NCBI GenBank assembly: GCA_023430325.1
Contig: JAEZAU010000132.1
Location: forward strand, 1 to 5,095
From: Bacteroidota bacterium
Lineage (GTDB): Bacteria; Bacteroidota; Bacteroidia; Flavobacteriales_F; PHOS-HE28
Length of the DNA: 5,095 nt
Reading direction: 5' to 3'
Positions 1-4,592 of this stretch are shown here, in pieces. Both the position numbers and the translations under genes were made by a program. Under the pieces are notes generated by a model that did not search any database, was not told the origin of the DNA, and saw only the letters and a program-made list of their open reading frames with translations. Each line of letters opens with the position of its first letter. Position 1 is the stretch's first letter.

Positions 1-319
1 CATCATCCCAACGCCGGGGCATGATGGCGAATGGATCCTCCCCTCCCTTCGCATAGTGATCGATGTCTATGTAATGGCGCTGTGCTTCGCCATCCACCGC
101 GTACCGGCGTTTATCCGGATCTACCGCGTGATCGGTGATGAAATCGATGTGCCGCTTGAAGAACGGGAACATCTCCGGCGGCAAAGTGAAGCAGGCCATG
201 CGGTTTATGCGGCGATGGCCATAGAAACCCCACGCGCTTGCATGCTCGGCCACATCGATCGGCAACAGTACCGGCACAAGGGCAAGAACGGCAAGGGCTA
301 TGAGGGTACGGCGGATCAT
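1..319 (-). CDS. Secreted zinc-dependent phospholipase C / S1-P1 nuclease-like protein (N-terminal part)
   Basis: This is the first 106 codons of a gene that runs off the left edge. It starts at an ATG (319-317) that overlaps the comB stop in an ATGA junction, so translation is probably coupled. Residues 1-29 form a signal peptide: an RR pair, then a Leu/Ala/Val core, ending ASA. The predicted mature protein begins at Trp30 with WGFYGH. In the zinc phospholipase C and S1/P1 nuclease superfamily the mature N-terminal Trp and a His at mature position 6 bind zinc, and both are present here (Trp30, His35). A DPDKR stretch (residues 67-71) and RHYIDIDH (81-88) could supply further metal ligands (Asp67 or Asp69, His82, Asp87 or His88). 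The protein should act in the periplasm or outside the cell as a trinuclear-zinc phosphodiesterase. Whether the substrate is phospholipid or nucleic acid cannot be told from this fragment. Confidence 0.85.
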   Translation of the reverse strand, partial: MIRRTLIALAVLALVPVLLPIDVAEHASAWGFYGHRRINRMACFTLPPEMFPFFKRHIDFITDHAVDPDKRRYAVDGEAQRHYIDIDHYAKGGEDPFAIMPRRWDD

Positions 320-1080
320 GCCACAGGCTCGGGCAGGCGCATCTTCACCAGTTCATCGTTCTTCAGGATCGGGATCACCGTGCTCTGATCGGGCGTTAGG
401 CAATACTTCACGTCCGGCAGAAGCTTCAGTTGCTGGATCCTCCGGCGGCGCGGCGCGGCTTTCAGCAGGCTGGCGAAATTGTCGCGCGCCGCCATGTACA
501 TGTACTTCGCAGCGATCGAACTATCCTCCTCCACCCCGAACTTCCCGCTCTTCAACAGGCGGTCCATCACCGCACCGGCAAAGGCGGAATCCTCCAGGTT
601 GAACTTGTCCTTCCAGCCGCTGCACAGGAGCAGGATGTTCTCGTTCTGTTGCACCAGCCAATCGCTCAGCGCGGTCAGGTTCAGGAAAGATCCGATCACC
701 AGGGTCTTTGCGCCACGCGCCAGATCGATGGCCTTGGTGCCGTTCGTGGTGGTCATCACGATCGTTTTCCCGCGAAGGTCCTGGTCCACGTACGCGAGCG
801 GCGAGTTCCCATAAGCGAAGCCATCGACCACTTCACCGTTCCGTTCCGCCGCAGCGATATAGCCATCACGGCCGATGTATTGTTGCGCTTCTTCGATCGT
901 CGCTACCGGAATAATGCGATCCACGCCGTTCTCGAACGCCGCCACCATCGCAGAGGTCGCCCTGAGCACATCGATCACCACCACGATGCCCATGTCGGCG
1001 GCGTAAAGCGGATACTGCTGCGGAATGAAGCAGACCTCCACCCGGTACTTGTAGTCGCTGTTCTTTATCGGGTCCTGCAT
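316..1080 (-). CDS. comB: 2-phosphosulfolactate phosphatase family protein (ComB-like)
   Basis: A full-length 254-residue ComB-family protein (family size about 230-250). The named reaction is Mg-dependent hydrolysis of 2-phosphosulfolactate to sulfolactate and phosphate, a step of coenzyme M synthesis in methanogens. Visible family blocks, in order, are VVIDVLRATS (34-43), AER (78-80), GNSP (91-94), TTTNGT (110-115), CSGW (153-156), FNLEDSAFAGA (160-170) and DVKYCLTPD (223-231). The segment before the last block reads APRRRR (209-214), where I recall relatives having a His-containing SHRKR-type sequence. The ATG (1080-1078) shares one base with the gcvT stop, and the stop overlaps the next start by four bases, so this is the middle gene of an operon. 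Bacteria of this kind are not known to make coenzyme M, so the true substrate is uncertain. Family assignment is secure; the exact reaction is inferred by homology. Confidence 0.9.
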   Translation of the reverse strand: MQDPIKNSDYKYRVEVCFIPQQYPLYAADMGIVVVIDVLRATSAMVAAFENGVDRIIPVATIEEAQQYIGRDGYIAAAERNGEVVDGFAYGNSPLAYVDQDLRGKTIVMTTTNGTKAIDLARGAKTLVIGSFLNLTALSDWLVQQNENILLLCSGWKDKFNLEDSAFAGAVMDRLLKSGKFGVEEDSSIAAKYMYMAARDNFASLLKAAPRRRRIQQLKLLPDVKYCLTPDQSTVIPILKNDELVKMRLPEPVA

Positions 1081-2198
1081 CAGGCTTGCTTCAGGAATGG
1101 CAGCTTCACTACGCGAGCATTCATCACCTTTCCACGGATGTCGATGAAGATCTCACTTCCTTCCGCTGCGTGCGACACCGGCACGTACGCCATGCCGATC
1201 GGCTTCTGCAAGGAAGGGCTCATCGTTCCCGAAGTTACTTTACCGATCACCTTTCCCGACGCGTCCTGCACCGGATGATCGTGTCTCGGGATCCCGCGAT
1301 CCAGCAATTCGAAACCGACCAGCTTCCGCTCCACGCCGTTCTCCTTCTGCGCCTTGAACCTTTCGGAATCAATGAAATCCTTGGTGAATTTGGTGATCCA
1401 GCCCAATCCCGCTTCGATCGGTGAGGTGGTGTCATCGATATCGTTCCCATAGAGGCAGAAACCCATCTCCAGGCGCAACGTATCGCGGCTTGCCAGGCCC
1501 GCAGGCTTTATCCCGAAAGGCTCGCCGGCCTTCATGATCGTGTGCCACGCCTTTTCCGCCAAGGGGTTCGGGATGTACACCTCATAACCGCCCGCGCCCG
1601 TATAACCGGTGGTGCTGATCAACACCAGGCCCACGCCTTCCATCTCTGCGTACTTCGCCGTGTAATACGGCATCGAACTGATGTCCTCCTTGAACAACGG
1701 CTGCAGCACATCCACCGCTTTTGGGCCCTGCACCGCCAGCAGGCTCATGCGATCGCTGATGTCTTCCAACTGCGCATCGAAGGTGTTGTTCCTCTGGATC
1801 CAGTCCCAATCCTTCTGCATGTTGCTCGCGTTCACCACCAGCACATAATGCTTGTCATCGCCGTACTCCATGCGGTACACCAGCAGATCGTCCACAATGC
1901 CGCCTTTGCCGTTGGGCATGCAGCTGTATTGCACTTTGCCGGGCGTAAGCTTGCTCGCATCGTTGGTGGTGATCTTCTGTATGAGGTCCAGCGCCTGCGG
2001 GCCGCGCACCAGGAACTCGCCCATATGGCTCACATCGAACACGCCCACGGCCTTGCGCACGGTGAGGTGCTCATCGTTCACCCCGCTGTACTGCACCGGC
2101 ATCAAGTAACCGGCAAAAGGCACCATCTTGGCGCCAAGGCTTTCATGGATGTGCGTAAGCGCCGTGCGCTTCAGGTCGGTGGCTGTGGTAGTGCTCAT
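1080..2198 (-). CDS. gcvT: Glycine cleavage system aminomethyltransferase (T protein)
   Basis: This cytoplasmic enzyme takes the aminomethyl group from the H-protein lipoyl arm, releases ammonia and forms 5,10-methylenetetrahydrofolate. I chose the ATG at 2198-2196, giving 372 residues, a normal family length; the family's opening pattern (LKRTALTHIHESLGAKMVPFAG, residues 9-30) follows at once. Family blocks are FDVSHMGE (54-61), GGIVDDLLVY (99-108), VVNASNMQKDW (121-131), TTGYTGAGGYEVYIP (196-210), GLASRDTLRLEMG (234-246), SPIEAGLGW (259-267) and a C-terminal domain with the GKVTSGTMSP motif (319-328). Asp104, the second Asp of GGIVDD, aligns with the catalytic Asp96 of Thermotoga T protein. 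An in-frame ATG 26 codons upstream (2276) would add a tail with no family similarity and crossing the likely promoter. The stop overlaps the comB start by one base. The gcvH and gcvP genes are not in the window. Confidence 0.97.
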   Translation of the reverse strand: MSTTTATDLKRTALTHIHESLGAKMVPFAGYLMPVQYSGVNDEHLTVRKAVGVFDVSHMGEFLVRGPQALDLIQKITTNDASKLTPGKVQYSCMPNGKGGIVDDLLVYRMEYGDDKHYVLVVNASNMQKDWDWIQRNNTFDAQLEDISDRMSLLAVQGPKAVDVLQPLFKEDISSMPYYTAKYAEMEGVGLVLISTTGYTGAGGYEVYIPNPLAEKAWHTIMKAGEPFGIKPAGLASRDTLRLEMGFCLYGNDIDDTTSPIEAGLGWITKFTKDFIDSERFKAQKENGVERKLVGFELLDRGIPRHDHPVQDASGKVIGKVTSGTMSPSLQKPIGMAYVPVSHAAEGSEIFIDIRGKVMNARVVKLPFLKQA

Positions 2199-2215
2199 TC
2201 TGCCGCGAAGATCGG

Positions 2216-2223
2216 CAAAAGAA
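2216..2223 (-). promoter_or_regulatory. Possible Bacteroidota-type -7 promoter box for the gcvT operon
   Basis: Read on the minus strand the bases are TTCTTTTG, one mismatch from the Bacteroidota -7 consensus TAnnTTTG, with 17 bases between the box and the gcvT ATG. That would leave a very short leader, common in this phylum. No convincing -33 TTG box is visible at the usual spacing, and no Shine-Dalgarno sequence precedes the ATG. The call rests on one short motif. Confidence 0.35.
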
Positions 2224-2305
2224 AGGCGCTTGGTGATGCTTTGGGCGCATGCCGCAGCGGATCTAAGAAGATCCACTGCGGCACCGGGCTATCCATTCCA
2301 ACTCC

Positions 2306-2398
2306 GCACTCGCAAAAGCCTCGCTTGCGGGGTTTCCATTTCTATCCCTTGCGCGGGGATCGGGGCGGCACGGGTTAGGTGCTCTGGCCGGATGATCG
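2306..2398 (+). repeat. Extragenic dispersed repeat, copy A
   Basis: This stretch between the divergent gcvT and small membrane protein genes matches about 3596-3691. The best-conserved part is 2331-2365 against 3621-3655, 31 of 35 bases identical, including a 24-base exact core (2342-2365) containing TATCCCTTGCGCGGGGATC. The similarity continues on both sides with small indels, to a shared ATGATCG at 2392-2398. The core can fold as a short hairpin (ATCCC paired with GGGAT). Both copies are in the same orientation and 1290 bases apart. No open reading frame is conserved between them, so this is a non-coding interspersed element. Confidence 0.75.
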
Positions 2399-2401
2399 TG
2401 G

Positions 2402-2443
2402 GCGCGTAGGATGACGCAGACGGAGAGCCTGTGGAGGTTTGGA
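2402..2443 (-). repeat. Decayed, inverted REP-like sequence
   Basis: Positions 2418-2443 match the reverse complement of the head and left arm of the second REP unit (2834-2859) at 24 of 26 bases. The two differences are G2427 and T2432. The match covers the shared TCCAAACCTCC head and the loop side. The other arm (2402-2417) keeps only the outer GCGC and an AGG and can no longer pair well, so the hairpin is broken. It has the same orientation as the REP downstream of the RAYT gene and opposite to the tandem pair. It lies just upstream of the small membrane protein gene. Confidence 0.65.
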
Positions 2444-2457
2444 TCAACATCGATCAG

Positions 2458-2465
2458 CATCTTTG
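2458..2465 (+). promoter_or_regulatory. Possible -7 promoter box for the small membrane protein gene
   Basis: CATCTTTG differs from TAnnTTTG at one position and sits 20 bases before the preferred ATG at 2486. A TTG at 2439-2441, inside the decayed REP-like sequence, could act as the -33 box, but the 16-base spacer is on the short side. This is motif-based only. Confidence 0.3.
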
Positions 2466-2485
2466 AAACCCATCCCTCACATTGC

Positions 2486-2746
2486 ATGAAGGCAAAGCAC
2501 TACGCTCTTTTGATCGCGGGGCTCCATTTGATCCTCGGAAATCTTATAGCATTTGTAATGATCGATTCATTTGCGGAGATCCTACTGTTATATGTGTTTT
2601 TCCTCCCTTATACATTCATATGGGGTGTGGCATCAATGGTGGGACATGATTGGCTCTCGCTATGGTATACAGTATTAGGTTTTGGTGTGTGGTACCTACT
2701 CTTCTATCCGCTCGCATGGCTAATTGCAAATCGTAAGCGCAATTGA
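2486..2746 (+). CDS. Small three-helix inner membrane protein, function unknown
   Basis: I do not recognise this family. From the ATG at 2486 it encodes 86 residues with three hydrophobic stretches, about residues 6-25, 30-51 and 58-80. A charged ANRKRN tail ends the protein and a short basic MKAKH start precedes helix one. Under the positive-inside rule, both ends cannot be cytoplasmic with three helices, so the topology is unclear. An upstream in-frame ATG at 2411 would add 25 residues encoded largely by the decayed REP-like sequence. I reject it, because those residues are hydrophilic and repeat-derived. Base composition is AT-richer than the gcvT operon. The gene sits between REP-like sequences, 25 bases before the first tandem REP. 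It may be an unlinked small gene or a passenger between repeats; nothing in it points to mobility. Confidence 0.6.
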   Translation: MKAKHYALLIAGLHLILGNLIAFVMIDSFAEILLLYVFFLPYTFIWGVASMVGHDWLSLWYTVLGFGVWYLLFYPLAWLIANRKRN

Positions 2747-2771
2747 TGAATAGATGCTCACAACTATCGAT

Positions 2772-2806
2772 ACCTCCGCAGGGTCTCCGTCTTCGGGACC
2801 CTGCGC
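2772..2806 (+). repeat. REP-like hairpin, copy 1
   Basis: The unit runs from ACCTCC to the final GCGC. Bases 2777-2785 pair with 2797-2805 (nine base pairs), T2786 is bulged, CCG/CGG (2787-2789 with 2794-2796) forms a short upper stem, and TCTT (2790-2793) is the loop. It is followed by a 32-base linker shared with copy 2. The single-strand foot 5' of the hairpin (ACCT or CCTC) stands where RAYT enzymes elsewhere recognise a conserved tetranucleotide; that role here is inferred. No T-run follows, so it is not a typical terminator. Confidence 0.85.
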
Positions 2807-2838
2807 GTGCTAGACTATCTTCACTAATGTGTCTCCAA

Positions 2839-2873
2839 ACCTCCGCAGGGTCTCCGTCTTCGGGACCCTGCGC
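2839..2873 (+). repeat. REP-like hairpin, copy 2
   Basis: Its sequence is identical to copy 1 across the 35 bases and in the same orientation, with stem 2844-2872, bulged T2853 and loop 2857-2860. It is preceded by CCAA, a head also seen (inverted) in the decayed copy at 2402-2443. It ends 22 bases before the RAYT GTG codon, so in mRNA it would form a strong hairpin near the translation start and could dampen expression of the transposase. Confidence 0.85.
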
Positions 2874-2895
2874 CTGCTAGACTAACTCCACTAAT

Positions 2896-3483
2896 GTGTC
2901 CACAAGGAAGCTGCGATCAAAGGATGGTGCTGTCTACTTCGGCACATTCACGTGTTTTCGTTGGCTTCCACTCATCCAGGAAGTAGATGCCTACGATCTG
3001 ATCTACAAATGGATGCGGATCGCATACTCGAAAGGATATCGGTTCTTCGGGTATGTGATCCTTCCCAACCATGTGCACTTCATCATTCGAGTGCCGGATG
3101 GCGGATCGATCAACACACTTCTATCGAATGGAAAGCGGTTCATGGCATATGAGATCATTCAGCGATTGGATCGTATGAAGAAAAATGACCTTCTAGATAA
3201 GATGCGCATCGGGCTTCGTGCCTCGGATAAGGAGCGAGGTCAGCGTCACCGAGTATTTGACACTTCTACCGATCTGATAGAATTATTCAGCGGTAAGATG
3301 ATCGAACAAAAACTACGCTATATCCATTTGAATCCCGTGAGTAAGCGCTGGAACCTTTGCGCCGATGCCGTTGACTATCCGCACTCAAGCTTTGCTTTTT
3401 ATGTTCGCGGGGAGGATAGATCGGTACCATTGACCGCATATCATGAATTCGGATTCCTTGATGGAACGGGGGCGCCTTGGTGA
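2896..3483 (+). CDS. REP-associated tyrosine transposase (RAYT), Y1 HUH family
   Basis: This 195-residue, apparently intact protein belongs to the Y1 transposase-like (IS200-type) HUH superfamily and most resembles RAYTs. These cut single-stranded DNA at REP hairpins using a metal-binding HUH pair and one Tyr nucleophile. Visible parts are the first beta strand, AVYFGTFTCFRW (12-23), and LPNHVHFIIRV (56-66) with HUH residues His59 and His61. RYIHLNPV (141-148) follows; Tyr142 aligns with catalytic Tyr115 of E. coli YafM. The C-terminal DYPHSSFAFY block (160-169) is typical of RAYTs rather than IS200 TnpA. The GTG at 2896 is the start because an in-frame TAG lies at 2878-2880 and the next Met (residue 40) would delete the first strand. 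No Shine-Dalgarno sequence is seen. Matching hairpins lie on both sides, two direct upstream and one inverted downstream, which is the REPtron layout. There is no accessory TnpB. Confidence 0.9.
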   Translation: MSTRKLRSKDGAVYFGTFTCFRWLPLIQEVDAYDLIYKWMRIAYSKGYRFFGYVILPNHVHFIIRVPDGGSINTLLSNGKRFMAYEIIQRLDRMKKNDLLDKMRIGLRASDKERGQRHRVFDTSTDLIELFSGKMIEQKLRYIHLNPVSKRWNLCADAVDYPHSSFAFYVRGEDRSVPLTAYHEFGFLDGTGAPW

Positions 3484-3501
3484 TAGGTATTAGATCCCGT
3501 A

Positions 3502-3535
3502 GCGCAGGGTCCCTTTCAGGAGACCCTGCGGAGGT
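3502..3535 (-). repeat. REP-like hairpin, copy 3, inverted
   Basis: On the minus strand this begins with the same 17 bases as copies 1 and 2 (ACCTCCGCAGGGTCTCC) and ends with the same GGGACCCTGCGC. Only the tip differs. The stem spans 3503-3530 with the same bulged T (opposite A3521). The upper stem is CCT/AGG instead of CCG/CGG and the loop is GAA instead of TCTT. It starts 18 bases after the RAYT stop. It could also weakly block transcription in both directions between the convergent genes, but it lacks a T-run. Confidence 0.85.
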
Positions 3536-3595
3536 TTAGTATTTCCCAACCCGTCAGTAATAGTGTGATCACCATCGCTACACGCTTCAAGTCCT

Positions 3596-3691
3596 CAGCC
3601 GCCAAATGCGCGGCCTCCGGGCTTTCCGCTCCTATCCCTTGCGCGGGGATCGGGGTGGGCAGGGTGGTTATGTACTAGGACCGTATGATCG
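3596..3691 (+). repeat. Extragenic dispersed repeat, copy B
   Basis: This is the second, same-orientation copy of the element at about 2306-2398, with the exact 24-base core at 3632-3655. It includes a small inverted repeat near its left end (GCCGC at 3598-3602, GCGGC at 3610-3614) and the short ATCCC/GGGAT hairpin in the core. It lies between the convergent ends of the RAYT gene and the AT-rich gene on the minus strand. Together with the REP copy it accounts for most of the 245-base gap 3484-3728; I see nothing else there. Confidence 0.75.
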
Positions 3692-3728
3692 CGGAAGACT
3701 AAGACTCAGCGAAGATTTAATCCTCCAC

Positions 3729-4514
3729 CTAACGTTTACTAACAGTGATCAATAAGTCATCTAGTACGATCTCAATTCCATTATGTACATATACATGATC
3801 GGGAACCTGACGCTGCAATCCTAATGCTAGATATCTAACTGTATATACTGGAGTGATCTCCTGTTTCATATGAAGCCATTTCAATGTCGGTTGAATACCC
3901 TGACCGAACCAATACTGGCCGTAAGCATTGGGATACTCTAAAGCCATTAAATAATCGGACCGTGCCCTCTCTGGATCCCATACTGTTGCCTCTTCTATAG
4001 CCCGAGCATTACTAAATGTATACAAACCGACCCCCGCGATCTCAAGTGAATCATGCCAATGCGAAGCGATCAACATTCGGAACTCCAGACTATACTTTAC
4101 ATTCTTCTTCAGCGGTTTTTCCAACTCAACAACGAACATTCCGTAATTACCCAACCATGGCGCTTCATTCAGCGCAGCATTAAGCACAATACTACTTCGA
4201 CCTGAATAAGGCATTATCATAGAGCAACTTGGCACCCAAGGTTTGATTTCTCTGATCAAGGCACATGACAGAGATGTATCATACGCGATTAAACATCCCC
4301 GATATTCTTCCGGATTTTGGTCTACTTTTTTGAATGATTGAACAGAATCATTATGGATCAAAACAAAAGGCTCCCTGATATCTGCATACTTCACGTCTAT
4401 TTCACCAACTTCAAACCCGTAAAACAATTCCGATTGAGACGAGACTATGTTCGTTGTTATTGTACAGGAAATGACTAAGTACGACCTGAGTAGATCCTGA
4501 TATTTGTCAAACAT
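3729..4514 (-). CDS. Probable secreted beta-sandwich protein, function unknown
   Basis: This 261-residue protein belongs to no family I can name. The ATG at 4514-4512 is followed by charged residues and a modest hydrophobic stretch (about 11-24, SYLVISCTITTNIV) ending SSQS, which looks like a weak signal peptide with cleavage near residue 28. The middle has PYSGRSSIVLNAAL (102-115), then VELEKPLKKNVKYSLEFRM (129-147) and GVGLYTF (161-167). The C-terminus is IEIVLDDLLITVSKR. That order (PxSG, a short linker, an L..PL...YxxxF strand, iGvy, and a final lDDl.i strand) resembles the carbohydrate-binding-like jelly-roll domains common in secreted Bacteroidota proteins. I infer the fold, not a ligand. 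There is no long C-terminal sorting domain, so type IX export is not supported. It is visibly AT-richer than the gcvT operon and the glycosyltransferase gene, suggesting recent acquisition or relaxed constraint. No convincing promoter is visible upstream. Confidence 0.65.
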   Translation of the reverse strand: MFDKYQDLLRSYLVISCTITTNIVSSQSELFYGFEVGEIDVKYADIREPFVLIHNDSVQSFKKVDQNPEEYRGCLIAYDTSLSCALIREIKPWVPSCSMIMPYSGRSSIVLNAALNEAPWLGNYGMFVVELEKPLKKNVKYSLEFRMLIASHWHDSLEIAGVGLYTFSNARAIEEATVWDPERARSDYLMALEYPNAYGQYWFGQGIQPTLKWLHMKQEITPVYTVRYLALGLQRQVPDHVYVHNGIEIVLDDLLITVSKR

Positions 4515-4592
4515 AATAGCAGCCTGGTTTCAATTTCCAACTGCGCAATCTAATCATATCAAGACGATCATTTCTCAACAACTTTTAATCAC

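Larger units (their letters stand above)
2772..2905 (+). repeat. Two-copy tandem repeat, 67-base period, ending inside the RAYT start
   Basis: Units 2772-2838 and 2839-2905 agree at 62 of 67 bases. Each contains the REP hairpin, then a linker (TGCTAGACTA...CACTAATGTGTC). The hairpin half is identical in both copies; all five differences lie in the linker. The tail of unit 2 contains the GTG start and first codons of the RAYT gene, and unit 1 carries the same TAATGTGTC start region. This suggests the duplicated segment originally included the gene's 5' end. Confidence 0.9.

Noticed and set aside
430..1278. Long plus-strand open frame opposite comB
   Set aside because: It is antisense to a gene with clear ComB motifs, crosses the comB/gcvT junction and has no recognisable protein features; it is a shadow of GC-rich codon use.
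2199..2276. N-terminal extension of GcvT from an upstream ATG
   Set aside because: The 26 extra residues lack family similarity, make the protein longer than usual and cover the probable promoter; the ATG at 2198 fits the family start.
1542..2378. Long plus-strand open frame opposite gcvT
   Set aside because: It is rich in His, Arg and Ala, as expected from the complement of a coding frame, and it overlaps a well-supported gcvT gene along most of its length.
2411..2485. Longer N-terminus for the small membrane protein
   Set aside because: The extra 25 residues come mostly from the decayed REP-like sequence, and the ATG at 2486 directly precedes the first hydrophobic helix.
2829..2885. Mini-ORF beginning at the GTG in repeat unit 1
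   Set aside because: Its 18 codons read through the REP hairpin and stop; it simply reflects duplication of the RAYT start region.
2772..2905. Short CRISPR array
   Set aside because: There are only two adjacent 67-base units, nothing behaves as a unique spacer, and no cas genes are present; each unit contains a hairpin matching one beyond the transposase gene.
3502..3535. Intrinsic terminator after the transposase gene
   Set aside because: The stem is strong but no T-run follows on either strand, and its sequence matches the upstream REP copies, which better explains it.
2772..3535. Complete IS200/IS605 insertion sequence
   Set aside because: The YIHLNPV and C-terminal HSSFAFY blocks fit RAYT proteins better than TnpA, flanking hairpins are inverted copies rather than distinct left and right ends, and no tnpB is present. 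The distinction remains an inference.
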